Part shown: one piece after another, positions 44,340-56,508 of the stretch
Layout: every line of letters begins with the position of its first letter
Position numbering within the stretch: position 1 is the stretch's first letter
Origin: Codonopsis lanceolata
Taxonomy: Eukaryota > Streptophyta > Magnoliopsida > Asterales > Campanulaceae
Reading direction: 5' to 3'
Assembly: GCA_013146195.2 (NCBI GenBank)
Contig: CM028382.1
Location: 121,347,023 to 121,411,022, forward strand
Length of the DNA stretch: 64,000 nt
The notes under the pieces: generated by a model
Seen by the model: the letters and a program-made list of their open reading frames with translations, nothing else
Told to the model about the DNA's origin: nothing
Database searches by the model: none
Program-made: the position numbers and the translations under genes

Positions 44340-45200
44340 GCTAGCATTTCTTGTCCCAGACTTGGTCAGTATTTTTCTTTAGGAGTTTGAAGAAGGGCTC
44401 ACATATGAATGTCAGTTGTCTGAAGAAACGGCTGATATACTGCAATCGGCCCAGGAAGCCTTTGACTTTGGTTGGAGTTTTTGGTCGCGGCATTTCTATA
44501 ATGGCTTTAATTTTGGCCGGCTCGATCTCTATGCCCTGCTCGGTTACCTTGAATCCCAGGACTTTGCCTTTGGTAACCCCAAATGTGAATTTGGTGGGGT
44601 TAAGCTTCATTCAATGCTTTCTTAACCTTTCAAAAAAATTTCGAATGTCTTTTATATGAGCACCGTTGGCATCGCTAGAATGCACGATCATGTCATCAAC
44701 ATAGACCTCAACTTCTTTATGGATCATGTCGTGGAAGAGGCTGATGGTAGCCCTTTGATATGTAGCCCCGACATTTTTAGCTCAAATGGCATGACATTGT
44801 AGAAGTAGGTTCCCCAGAGAGTAGTGAATGAGGTTTTCTCCTGGTCTTCTGCTGCCATTTTGATTTGATTGTAGCCCAGCATGCCGTCGACGAAAGATCT
44901 GATTTTGTGAGCAGCGACGGCGTCTACCACAATATCAATATTGGGTAGAGGAAGTCATCTTTAGGCGATGCTTTGTTGAGGTCGCGGAAATCTCACGCAA
45001 TCCGGACCTTCTGTTGGGCTTAGGAGCAGTCACTATGTTGGGCGACGGATCGGGTATTCAACTACAGAATAAATTTGGCGGCATTGCTTCATGATTTCTT
45101 CTTTTACTTGTAGTGACCATTACGGTTTAACTCGGCGGAGCTTTTTGCTTAATGGCCGAGCATCGGGATATATGGGATCGGTGCTCAACAATGGAGTCAA
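44340..45200 (-). pseudogene. RT: Reverse transcriptase, Tat copy B (3' part)
   Basis: VVDAVAAHKIRSFVDGMLGY and NQIKMAAEDQEKTSFTT (about 44930-44830), then VYVDDMIVHSSDANG (44700-44660, catalytic YVDD), KLNPTKFTFGVTKGKVLGF and KGFLGRLQYISRFF. Frameshifts lie at about 44760 and 44620. The frame is interrupted at its 5' side by the solo LTR at 45201. Confidence 0.84.
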
Positions 45201-46469
45201 TGATCGATGTATTTTATACGTCGATTTTATATGCTACGTGACTTGAATTAGGCTATTTCATGAGTCTTTTGAGTACTAATATATGTTTTTGGTGAGTTTT
45301 GTAAGTTTCGGGATTGTTCGTGAAAATCGCGAAACTCCAGGGGTTTTAAGTGCAAATTACAAAGAAAGAAAAATTGAAAGAAAATAAAGTCAATGGACAC
45401 CTTGCGGACGCAAGGTGCCTCGGTCTGCGACCGCAAGGTAGGCGATATCGGTCCACGAGCAATTGAAGAGCCAAGAAGCACACTGGAGACCTTGCGGACG
45501 CAGTATTCGACACCGCGGCGAAATCTTGCGAGTCGGGTTTTCACACGGTCATTCAATTCAATCACAACTCCCAAGTATATATAGAAGTCAGATGCCGAGC
45601 CTAAGCATAAGGAGGACGGATGGAAGCTCTCTTTACATAGATTTTAGGTAGTTTTAGATTGTATAACATAATTAGGTTTTGTAATTTCAAGTATTGAAGA
45701 TCAAATCATGTCTTCCATCATCTTCATGTGGTTCATCGTCTATGATGAACTAAATCATCCCTAATCTAGGAGGTGGGAGGTAACTTGTATCAATTTATGT
45801 TTTGATTCTTATATTTATGTCTATTCAATGCTTGTTGATTGTGTTGTTTATCAATCCCTTTATTATTTCGCTTTGAACAAATGAATGTAATCGCAAATAA
45901 TATAGGCTTAGAGGTGCGGATACCTGCATGACCAAATGCATATGTCGTACACTGGCTCACCAACACAATAAATTGGACCTATCGAAGCACGAGAGTGATA
46001 AGTTAGGACCAGGTTCTTACATGATCTAGGTGACAGATAGATCATAAATCTAGGTGACGACTAGATTACGGTTCTGTGCTTAGGATATGGAATGGGTGAA
46101 TTTTGCGGGGAGGCGGAGGCCGAACCAATTGTTCAACGGACCATATCTATTTTTAGTGAGCGAACCCAAGACATTGAATGACATTATTATGAATTGAACA
46201 TAAAGGAGATATAAGTGAAACCCATAATCCTAGATTTCCACTCACCATAAGATCTTCATATCTGTTATTACTGTCTAATTAGTTAACATCTATAACTAGT
46301 AAATTAGAGTAGAATTAAACATAAAAACCCCCCTTAGGTTAATAATTTGCTATTTATAACCGCACTGTTCGTGATAACTTATCTCTGTGGGTTCGACCCT
46401 TGCTTCCGAGTCTATTCTATAATAGCCTTGTACACTTGCAAGGAAATAGATAAAATAAAACATCGATCA
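45201..46469 (+). mobile_element. Solo LTR inside Tat copy B pol
   Basis: TGATCGATGT...ACATCGATCA, with a 10-base terminal inverted repeat. Three CTTGCGGACGCAAG-type words lie at 45401, 45425 and 45491, and a TATATATA box at about 45575. GGTTCGACCCTTGCTTCC near the end is typical of some plant Ty3/gypsy LTRs. The flanks (GTCAA / CCAAC) do not form a clean TSD, but copy A shows that the Tat sequence is continuous across the site. Orientation is inferred from the TATA box and the terminal phrase. Confidence 0.83.
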
Positions 46470-46472
46470 CCA

Positions 46473-46695
46473 ACCCAGGCATATCTTCATAGGACCAGGC
46501 GAAGATGTCTACGAACTCTTTGAGGAGGTCAATAAGTGCTACCCTTTCAGGGCCTTACAGGTAGCTGCCGATTTGGATATCTTTTGTTTCATTGTTTAGC
46601 CCTAGATTGATAGTGGACAGGTCTTCATTTGCTGCAGATAAATGATGTTTTTCCTGGTGCTCGACTGACTTTATAAGCTCAAGCAAGTAGTTTCC
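46473..46695 (-). pseudogene. pol N-terminal segment, Tat copy B
   Basis: Continuation of pol beyond the solo LTR, equivalent to about 2800-3025 in copy A (LLELIKSVEHQEKHH and VALIDLLKEFVDIFAWS can be read). It ends at the deletion junction with gag. Confidence 0.75.
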
Positions 46696-47350
46696 TCCCT
46701 TTTGGCCTGGGCAAATTACCAGATTGAGGTTTGGTCAAATAGCTGGGTGGAGTTTTCTCTCTTGGATAATACTGCACTGGGTTGGGCTGCCTGGACCCCG
46801 GCTTAAGGAGGTTCCTTTTCTGGTACACAAATTATTTCTTTTGGAGTTCCCGGGGTCAATTACTGAGAATAAGTATTTGAGGGATCGAGAGGAAGCTAAT
46901 TCTTTTGGTTATGGTAGCAGACATTTAGGTAAAGGAGATCGGGGTTGATTTCTGGAGGAGATGGATTAGAATTATGAGCATTTGGAATCATATTACCTTG
47001 GGCAATGGGATTAATATTTGGCTGATGGCTAGCACTTGGTTGTTTTCCAGAGGCTTGAAAAAGGATTTTTTTGAGGTACCGGGATAACTTGTTTCAGGAA
47101 AGCGAGAAGTATTAGGAACATATTTCGGGCTTTTCATCTTTTGAGAGAAGGCAGCAAGGGTTTCTGAGAAACCTGCTAAAAGATCACTAACCACCTGATT
47201 TGTTATTCTTTCCACATGGGCATTCAATTCTTCTTTTAGCCAGACTTCAAGTCCAGGAAGAGGTGCATACTCAGGAGTTTCTTTTTCTGGCTCCCAGTTC
47301 TTCCAATTGTTGCTAGTCTCTGTCATAGCCTGTTTATTTTTAGCGGCCAT
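46696..47350 (-). pseudogene. gag: gag remnant, Tat copy B
   Basis: It starts at the Met at 47350, shared with copy A. WEPEKETPEYAPLPGLEVWL and SDLLAGFSETLAAFSQKMK are well kept to 46988. Downstream is the Pro/Asn-rich part in broken frames (IPNAHNSNPSPPEINPD). The zinc-knuckle part is deleted. No capsid domain is seen, as in copy A. Confidence 0.75.
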
Positions 47351-47365
47351 TTTGCTCGGATCCAC

Positions 47366-48638
47366 GTCCTCTGAACTGATGCTGCCTTTTTCTGATCTTT
47401 TTATGATATTTTATGATATGTTTTCTGCACTTGTTTCCCGTATCAACCGGCCAGTATTATCTCCGTCTTTCCAAATTCGGGCCAGGTTTCTGAGGAAAAT
47501 GAGTTTGGAGGTATCAAAAAGGTTGGTTGAAGGCTTTCTGGGCTAGAAGTACAGCGTACCTTTATTAATATATTTTATTATTATTAGTTATTTTTCTTAC
47601 AAGTGACCGGACAAGCACCTGCTTTGTTTTGACAGTCTCAGGACTATTCCTGAAACAGTAGATTCTTTCTCCAGAGTATAGGACCTTCGTATTCCACCTG
47701 TCTTTCGACTCCCCAAGATCGGACTGATCCCAGGCGAAGGGCCTATACTCTTTCCGGGATCCACCATTCAAAATAGTCTAAGTCAAGCATCAGAAAATAA
47801 TCAATCAGCCCCTGTGTATTTTTTTTTTCACTTGCGCATTTTTTTGTTCATTTTTTTTGCTTGATCTTTCTTTTTTTTCGATCTTTTTTTTACAGGGGCT
47901 GACCAACAATTCAGAGATGTAAAAACTGGTCGGTCTTTAAAGTGTCCTGAAAATCTATATGCAATCTAACGATGGCCTACGCAGAGGGTAAGCTGGGCAT
48001 TGTGTAGGGTAACAATTCCGAATATATTTACATGCGTGCGCGTGTGTGCGGCATCTAAAAAGCAGTAAAATCTTCTTTTTTCAGATATAAAACAAAAAAT
48101 AAAACAGATATGGCATGGCTTGCTGTTATTTGTGGATTTTCTCGGCTTTTTTAGTTTGAGCGCGAGCACGCAAACAACCTCATCAAGAAATAGAAAGAAA
48201 AAATGGAGAATATATCTATTCCTATTAATTACAAATTTGTCCTAATCCCCAAAATAAAATGACAGAATGAATGAAAATATATACAAATTTTGTGTAATAA
48301 AAATAAACAGAACGGAATAATAATATGGAGCAAAAAATAAAGCAATAATAAAAATAAAGCTCCGGCCCTTTTTGTTATGCTGCCTGGAAATTTATTGCAT
48401 ATATTTTTTTTTCTTTTGAAAAAAATATATTTTTAAATGTACATGTAATAGTATCTAGAACGAAACTGCTGCAAGATGAAGGATCATATCCACAAATATA
48501 TACACGGATGTATAGGAACACAATATTCAAATGCTTAAAGAAATATAACAAGCATATTTTAGCCAGAAACAAAAGAAAAAAAAAGAAAGTTTTTTTACTG
48601 AGTCTAGCCCTCTATTTTTATTTAAAATAAAAACGATC
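47366..48638 (-). other. Leader of Tat copy B with conserved block
   Basis: The block at 47597-47775 is the best preserved version of the Tat leader block. One minus-strand frame is open across it (47771-47565, NGGSRKEYRPFAWDQSD...). Elsewhere the leader is A/T homopolymer-rich. It is collinear with 4544-5825. Confidence 0.75.
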
Positions 48639-48656
48639 TCCCCAGCAGAGTCGACA
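48639..48656 (-). promoter_or_regulatory. Primer binding site, Tat copy B
   Basis: Minus strand TGTCGACTCTGCTGGGGA, one difference from copy A, one base from the LTR. Confidence 0.8.
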
Positions 48657-48657
48657 C

Positions 48658-50462
48658 TGTAGGTACCTCGGAATGTCGTCTGCGCCCCGCGCTCCCTTGG
48701 TCAGGGGAATGCGGCATGCGGTGCGGACACCACACTTTCTATTCCACCCTCCCTTGTCTAGGGGAAGACGAAATTAAAAATGTGGAAAGGGTGTTGTCAA
48801 GAAGCGCGTTTAATACGCCTCGGTCACTTCAGTGCTTTTTGGTCCATTGTGAGAGCTTTGGGTTTTCTGTATCGGGTTATTCCTTTTTCAAGGGATAACA
48901 GGATGCGGGAATACATCACTCTTTCATTCGCATCTTCCCTTGTGTAGAGGAAAATGAAACGTGCAAAAAAGGATGTTGTGGACCCCACTACAGACTTTAT
49001 AAAAATTGCCTAAAGACCTATTTCGGATCAATATGAGTGCTTTGAGTTTTCTATATCAAGTTATCATTTTTTTAGGGGATACCAGGATATAGGAATACAT
49101 CACCCTTTCATTCTCATTCTCTCTTTTCTAGGGGAAAACAGGAAATAACAAGAAAGGATGTTGCGAGGCCTCACTGCGATCCAAAATGTTTTGACAGAGT
49201 CGTCATCTTTATTTTAAGGAGAAAATAAATAAAAAATCAAAAATAAAACCAGAGGATGCAAAAAACGGGTTCGGAGGCTAAGTTACGAGTTGGAAAGGTG
49301 CTAGGCACCCAACTCGCCATTTCGTTCTCAAAAATAGTTTTTGGCTAAAGTATGTTTTTTGTTATATTTATCTAGCAAATAAATAAAGCATTAAAAAGGG
49401 AGAAAAGAAAACAAATACATCCATGTTTACATTATTTACAGACTTGCAGCCGTTTCCTTACAATAATTACAAATACATTTAAAAATATTTGGTCATAATA
49501 ATGACTCTTTTTAATGCTATTTTTTAAATAAATCCAGGCAGCACAACGGCTTATATTTTTACATTGGACCGGATGTAAAATAGCTTTTTTAATAAATAAC
49601 GCTCTTAAAGGCTCACTTTTTAGAGCGTTGTGTGCTCGCTCTGTCCTTCTCGGGAGAGAGAGTCTTTTTTGCTTTTACTGCGGCTAATGCGGTTTGGGCA
49701 GGGCAACTGCTTCCGAAGGTTGCTTCTGGGCACCGTAAAATGGCGCGGAGCAACTGCTTGCTTTTTTGCTGCTGTGTGCTTGCTGATGGCGGAAATCGGG
49801 TAGAACAACTACTTGTTTCTGGCGGATTTGGCATTTTTACTCGGGCAGATCAACTGCTCTTTTCGAGATTTTTGGACCGGAAAAATAGGGTGGAAACCTA
49901 ACTGGGGGGCTAAGGATCACTTTTGACTGGTTCGTTTTGCGTTTGGAGGAGTTTTGGCAGAGTTTCGAGGCTTTATAGGAGAGGGCACTCACTATCTCAC
50001 GATCGCTCACTATTCTCACAGCGTAACAACAATGCCATTTTTTTGTGTTATTTTTCGATTACTGAAAGTGAGCCCGAGGTCCTCTATTTATAGGCTGAGA
50101 GAGGGATACCGTGGTCGTTACTTTTCCTTCTTTGTGTTGCTTTTGCTTGTACTGTGTGCTGAATAAATTGTGCAATGTGTTAAGTTTGGGAACACTGTAG
50201 CATATTTGGGCGCCACTGTAGCAATTTGAGCGTCGGAACCAGCCCTTTTGGGCGCCGCACCAGAGGTCCCTAGTAGCCGTGTCATTGCTCAATTTTTTGC
50301 CTCTTTTTGCCACTTTTTAGTCCCTGCATTTTACTGTTTTGCGCATTCTGCTTTGTCTTTTGCATTTTTAAACCCTGTAATTTGACATTTGTTAAGTTTT
50401 AACAGGTCTTGATATCGCATGTCAATGTTACATACCAGGGGTATGAAATTGGGGTGTCTACA
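48658..50462 (-). repeat. 5' LTR of Tat copy B, intact, 1.8 kb
   Basis: It starts TGTAGACACCCC (50462) and ends GGTACCTACA (48658). Minus-strand TATAAATA lies at 50085-50092, with CG-containing words (GGGCGCCGCACC, GAGCGTCGG) upstream of it at 50205-50285. It is uninterrupted and serves as the reference for the split LTR of copy A. Confidence 0.9.
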
Positions 50463-50768
50463 GTGAGGCTTGCGGGGGCAAGGTGCCAAGGAATGGGGCC
50501 GCAAGGTCTTTGCTTTCTTCGGGGCAAGGGTCTTAGGGCTTGTGACTGCAAGGCATTAAGTATTTCTGATCCTCTTCTTTCATCCTTTTGCACTTTAGTC
50601 CCTTCCTCTAATTCTTCACTTAAAGCCTTATGAATTACATAATTCCAATAAAAACCGTGAAACTCACAATTAAGCTCCAAAACATAGATTAGTAGCCAAA
50701 AGCCTCGTGGAATCGATATTTCTAAGTTGTATAAGTACCCAATAGATGCGTATAAAACATATCTATCA
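50463..50768 (-). mobile_element. LTR fragment (target of Tat copy B)
   Basis: Minus-strand start TGATAGATATGTTTTATACG resembles the LTR at 45201. It contains decayed CTTGCGG...GCAAGG words at 50468-50552. The remainder of the LTR is not present on the other side of copy B, because that side is lost. Confidence 0.7.
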
Positions 50769-50820
50769 ATCATCAATGGTAGAAACTGAGAGGCATATAC
50801 AATTGAATTACCCATCGATA

Positions 50821-51629
50821 TTAATGAACCAAGACCTCTTCTTCTACCTTTACCTCTAGCTCAGATTCTCTTTCTGGTTCATGGATAGCATGTTCGTAAC
50901 CTGCTTATTTTGTAGCATTAGGTGACAATTATAAACATTAAAGCATAAATCATTTACTATAAAAAAATATAAAAAGTAATGTGACATAAACATTTAACAT
51001 TTTTAAACCTGAGAGGTCTCTCTTTATCGAGTTCTTCTTTGGACGCCCTTTGTGTCGCACTATTTCTGGTTCAGAAATGTTAGTAGGGGGACGTATAACA
51101 TCAAAAATTTGTCTAGCATAGTGATATTGCTACGATTCCGGAGTCTCGTCCATATCTAATAAAAGGTTTTTTTTTATTAAATCAACCGCAGATTCCCTTG
51201 TCGTACTCATATCTTGAACTCCGTCCATAGACAACGTCCTCCAAAACAGATGGATATCAATGGGGTTCAATCGGGACATTTGTCGGCGACATGTGCCACA
51301 TTTTACAACTACATGGTAAATCGTAACATATCTTCAACAAACACCCACACGTTTTAGAATCACCCTCAACTGGCTCGTCTATATACTGTCGAATTCCATT
51401 TGTATTGTAGCAACTGACGGGTATGAGATGATACCTTAAATCTCAATCGACGAAGAAGAAAATTTGAGGGCATCAAATGATTGGCTACATTCAAAGACCT
51501 TTCAAATAGAGTCAAGATATCATTGAACTAAATCTCGATAGCATTGTGGATTTGATCGAAACCCTCAGTTGGCGTACATAACCATCTCTTCAATAGGGAG
51601 TGTGCACTCTCAACTCTGTAACGTATTGC
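50821..51629 (-). pseudogene. MULE-type transposase, 3' part, broken
   Basis: Minus-strand pieces: YRVESAHSLLKRWLCTP (about 51610), a stop and several shifts, then a SWIM-like zinc finger (YDLPCSCKMWH) followed by IDIHLFWRTLSMDGVQDMS, and RHKGRPKKNSIKRDLSG. A likely intron (about 50906-51010, AG/GT start and CAG end) precedes a short acidic exon that stops at 50821. This order (RVES..LK helix, SWIM zinc finger, basic KGRP tail) is that of Mutator-like transposases. The catalytic DDE part is not present. A CACTA end interrupts it at 51630. Confidence 0.72.
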
Positions 51630-52000
51630 CACTACGAAAAAACTCGTCATTTCCATGGACACATTTCCTTGGTAATTTTTACAAATTCCTTGGCAATAAT
51701 ATTTTACTAAGGAAAATGTTTCCTTGGCAATCTTCCAAAATTTCCTTGGCATTTCGTCCCTCGGTGATTTTGCTGAGGAATTGCATTCCTTGTTAATTTA
51801 CCAAGGAATTTACCAAGGGATTTGTCCTTGGTAATTTCGGATCTATTATTCAGAAAAAGAGTAGGTTTTCCTTGGCAACCTTTTCCCTATGAAATTACCT
51901 ACGAAATTATTTCCTTGGTAAATTAATTTTTATTTTAATTTTCTTGGTAATATTTATTTTACTAATGAATATTTCCATTCTAAAATTCCTTGGTAATATA

Positions 52001-52066
<66 letters not shown>

Positions 52067-52180
52067 GATTATTTAATTTTTTAAGAATTCCAAGGAAATT
52101 TCCTTGTTAATATTCCTTGCTAGATTAGATTATCTAAGGAATATTCCTTGGCAAATTTCCTAAGTAAAATGGAGGTATAT
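51630..52180 (+). mobile_element. CACTA (En/Spm) terminus with subterminal repeats
   Basis: CACTACGAAAAAACTCG at 51630 is a canonical CACTA end. About fifteen TTCCTTGGNAATTT-type repeats in both orientations follow to about 52170, the expected subterminal array for transposase binding. It begins exactly where the MULE sequence stops. The opposite end (…GTAGTG) is not found before the LTR at 53839, so the element may be truncated. No transposase domain is recognised. Confidence 0.72.
51997..52062. repeat. (TA)n microsatellite in the CACTA end
   Basis: About 33 TA units with one G interruption. Confidence 0.95.
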
Positions 52181-53838
52181 TTATTAAAAATTATAAATAC
52201 TATTGGCACCTGAATATTCAAAATCCTAATAAACATTAAAAACAATATCTAAAACATACATTCATTTCAAACAATATCGAACAACCACTTATTCATTCAA
52301 AACAAAATCTAAACATCCACATTTGTTCATTCTATCTCAACGATCACAAAAGTATTTGACGCAAAGGTCTTAAATCAAATATAAGTTTTGTAAACAATTC
52401 TGACAAAAAGTTCAAATCAAAACAATAATGAACTATTTGAAACTAGGATAAAGGAACGTGAGTACTATAGTCTATAACCCGAATGAAGAGAATCTTCATT
52501 CTCATTTTGCATTGATGAAAATATTACTCTCAACTTCTTGCCATGTTGCGTTTTGTAATATATGAATAGCCTCCTCCGTTGTGGCGTTTGCTATGAATCG
52601 TGCGCTGTACAATTGCAATTGTTTGACGATGGGCAAGAATCACTAACATTGAATGTGAGTGAACTCATAAACAATGCAAACGACCCGAGTAAACTCCAAA
52701 CCCCCTGCTGCCCTGCATGAGACAGAGCAAAGATTACATAATGCAAACAACCCAAACAAATGTAAACCAAACGAAAGAACATGAAGTCGAAGAAGACTAA
52801 AACTACCAGGTACATATAGTTCTAAAATTCTTACTTGGAACTTTATCAAACTCAAACACATGACTGAATTGGACTCGTTTGCCTCATAAATTAAAGTATA
52901 GCTACCAAACCAAATGCGAAAATGGGCCTGAAGATGAAATTAAATTTGACTCTTTCATTGTTGGATTTTGACTCTAACCAAGATTTTACTTTAAGCAAGA
53001 GAAAGCCAAGCCCAAATCATCTCATTTACAAGACTAACCATATATATAAACCAAAAAGGCGTATAGCTGTGATTATTCAAATGTTGAGGCAGCATTGAAA
53101 ATACCATCCCAAAAGTCCCTATGAAATGAGATTACTAAAAGACTTTGAAAACACATCCAGCAGATATTCAAGTATTCAACCTCATAAACAAATCTTAGAA
53201 ATGTCAAAATTTTAACACACAAAACGATGTCAAAGAGTAATGTTCACCCACCTCAGTTTCAAAATTGAAGGGATTGTTGCTCTAACAATAAAGAACAGTG
53301 AAAATTGAAAATACTTCTAGGTCACTTTAGTTTGTGAAATTGTAATCCTTACATTGCTAGTTACTTACAAATAAATCCATGAGCCATAGTTGGTTATAGA
53401 CAAGAAAACAATATATATTATTTACTCGTGTCATCATGATAACATAATACTCAATTAAACTGAGGCTTAGTAGCTAATAATTCTAACACCCTATGGTTCA
53501 TCTTTCAACCATATCTAATTCAACTACATGACTCAACTCAAATTAGCTAGAGTATAGTCTAGTCAATAAGCTATCAAGTTTGAATATACTTATCAATCTT
53601 TCTTTTGCGGAATACATGATGGTGTAAGCTATAGAATGGCGAGAAGTGCAACTGTTGGTGGTGTAAGCAATAAGCTTTGAATGGAGAGAGCTTACCATAA
53701 CTTTGTAGGATATTGGGTGGAAGAAACTTATAAACAACTTTGAACTATCTCTAGAGCTTAAATATTTGATTTCATTTGCCTGCTCATCATCTCTAGCTAC
53801 AAAGTATATCAGCTTCCATTTATTAGCATGTGCTGCAC
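52181..53838. other. Unassigned stretch, perhaps CACTA interior
   Basis: No confident gene. A minus-strand frame at about 52625-52520 reads like protein (FIANATTEEAIHILQNATWQE), ends in a stop near 52520 and could be the C-terminus of an unknown ORF. Nothing else stands out. Confidence 0.4.
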
Positions 53839-56408
53839 TGTAAGACCCCGAACCTTCGTGTAATTGACCTTCTTGCTTTACGTGTCGTTTAACCGTAACC
53901 TCGCTTACTTGACTTGAGGCAAGAACCTTGATTAATATAGGTAGGCTATATAGGAGCCAATACATTATTTCCATATGTTCCATAGACCTTAACTAGTTAA
54001 TGTTACAAGTCGCATCGCATAAGCGTTTCTTACTTGACTCGGTTTAGAGTTTTCTCGCGTAGTTCTTTCATGAGACCTCGATTGTACTCTTAGTCATTCC
54101 TCCACTTGTCTTGAGGGTTATTTGAGTCTCATAAGGCCTTGGTACACAAGTTTTATGCTTGTTGGAGTTGCATTCACCCAAGGTGCATCACTTTCGGTCT
54201 AGACCCTTTCGGCCGTTTTAGACTTAAACCATCGTTCCAATGCGACAAGCGAACATCTGGGAGATGTTCGGCCAGCCAAACCGAACTCCTTGGGGAGTGT
54301 TCGGCCATAACAACCGAACAAGCACACAAGAGTTCGGCCCGGAGACAACGAGCAGTGCTCCAGGACATCGCTTTGTCTTTGGTGCGATTCGGCGTGAAAC
54401 TCTATTCTACCCTTATTTAACCCTTGCCCCTTCACTTATTTGAGGGTATATGAGTCCTTAAACACCCTTATAACCCCTAACACTCCTCCTCTCGCTTCAT
54501 TAGTAACCGTCTTCACCAAGAGCGAGGAGAAGAGTGTGTGCGATAGAGTGTGCGACAATTAGTGCGTGTTCGGCGATTCCCGGATTCCCTGTTCGGTCAT
54601 CCGTTTGAGCCGAGACCACCGTTGCGAAGCCCTTGATGAGTAGATCATTTCCCTTGGGTTTCCCTCTTCCTAGTCGTTTGTGGCTCGATAAAGGTATGCG
54701 TTACCGAAACCCTAGTTTCTCTCTCTAACTCAATGTTGATGTTAGGTTGCTAGAGACTTGTTCCTTGTGATTTGTCATTGTAAAACATGTCAAAATGAGA
54801 TGTTATTGATGGATATCAATCTATGAAAGTTAGGGTTTGAACCCAAATGATTATGATTGGGTATATCGGAATAGCTATGGTTTAAGATTGATTGTGGTTG
54901 GGTTTAGAAACCGGATAAATTGGAAATCTGAAATTATGCCTTGACCTAGAGTTTGAGACTTTGAAATTTGACTCAAATGGAATCATGGAATTATAGAAGT
55001 TGTTATTCGGTCTTAGGATAAACCCCTATGACTACTTGTAATCGTTGAATCTAAATCATGAAATCTTGAGGTTTGGTTCGGGTGAGGCCGAATTGGTGTA
55101 AAGATCGATTTGTGGCTTAGGACTCTAATAGAGGACCTTTAGTGATTTTAAGTGCAAGATTATCGCTAGTCTTTGGATTGGGTTTGTGTGGGTCACAAAT
55201 GCATGACTTGAATGAAAGACCTTTGGATTGTTTGATTATGAATTAAAACTGTTGGTACTTATTGGACTTCAATGAAGCCCTGAAACTTGTAAGGATGTGA
55301 TATATGCTTGTATGAAACCTAAGGAATCATGATGGTTGTTATTGAATGACGACTCTCTAAAATCGCCTTGCAATGAATAATTTGGGAAAGATCAAGATAA
55401 CGAGAATTGAGGACCATTCTATGAGATGATTTGAATTGGGACTTTCCTTAAGTACATACATGGAGTCTACTTGTATAAGTCGATAGGATGACTAAGTTGT
55501 TATCTAAGACTCACGATGCGGTTGCAGTTGACCTTACGAATGATCGTCACTCTAGTGTTTACCTAAGTATTGGACTACTATAGACCTTTGGGTTATAGAA
55601 TGAAATATTATTCTCGGAAGACTTTATTATCTAAAGTAAATGGCTTATGATCTAGACTAACAGTATGATGGATTGAGGGCTGAGTTACAACCTAACTTGG
55701 TTTCACATTTAAATATGAATATGTACAATTGATATTATGGCTAAAAGCATGATTTCTACCTTGTCATGAATTGAACCTTCTACATGTTTCTATAATATGA
55801 ATTATAAGCATATTAAATGTACTTGCCATGCCGATCTGTTCTTAGGTTAATGATTTATCTTGAAATTGGATTCTACTATTAAGTGGAATTATGAATTGGA
55901 ATTGAATTAAGCTTGACTTGATAATGATCAACTTAGGCTCCATATATACTTGACTTAGTGACTTTTTGCAAGGTTCCTAGTGGAACAAGAACCTAGTCAT
56001 GCTTCAGCGAGAACATAGAAAAGAGTCTTGGAACATATAGTGTTCCACTCTACTTGGTTGAAATTATAGAAATGACTCCAGAATTCGACATTGGTGAGCT
56101 ATTGAACAATACCGGCTCAAGATCAATCCTACGACGTTATTACATGCGTTCCACTAAGCTAATTCTAGACTCTTGAAATGGATTATTTGTCATGCTTGTA
56201 TCTTTATGACATAATAAATGCATACTTGATAATTGATATATTGAGTTCGCTCTTGTCGAGCTCAATCTTGATTGTTTATTGATGAGATTAAATACTAATC
56301 TTGAGCGAGGGCTTTCTTGTTCGGACTCGTTCCATCTTGATGATTGTTAAGTAAATACTACTTGGCATTGCATAAGTCCGGTGGCATGCTTGTCTTGTCT
56401 GTCTACCA
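53839..56408 (+). mobile_element. Third Tekay-like LTR, cut by gap
   Basis: It starts TGTAAGACCCCGAACC, with no polypurine tract before it, so it is a 5' LTR or solo LTR. Near its right end GAGTTCGCTCTTGTCGA and GTCCGGTGGCATGC match phrases of the chromovirus LTR (about 40000-40080), but overall it is a different family. CG-rich words built on GTTCGGCC...CCGAAC lie at 54266-54340. Confidence 0.78.
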
Positions 56409-56508
56409 NNNNNNNNNNNNNNNNNNNNNNNNNNNNNNNNNNNNNNNNNNNNNNNNNNNNNNNNNNNNNNNNNNNNNNNNNNNNNNNNNNNNNNNNNNNN
56501 NNNNNNNN
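56409..56508. other. Scaffold gap, 100 N
   Basis: It lies between a Tekay-like LTR and the 3' side of a copia element. Confidence 0.98.

Larger units (their letters stand above)
41072..50462 (-). mobile_element. Ty3/gypsy Tat-lineage retrotransposon, copy B
   Basis: Minus-strand order: LTR (50462-48658), PBS, leader, gag, RT, RNase H, second RNase H, integrase and a 3' region with an antisense ORF. The left end is cut by the Tekay chromovirus. A solo LTR at 45201-46469 splits pol. Compared with copy A, about 760 bases covering the gag C-terminus and pol N-terminus are deleted at about 46695. It inserted into another LTR, whose fragment lies at 50463-50768. Confidence 0.9.

Noticed and set aside
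53543..53983. 146-codon minus-strand ORF
   Set aside because: It crosses the start of the Tekay-like LTR at 53839, has no motif, and its composition fits chance translation of two unrelated sequences.
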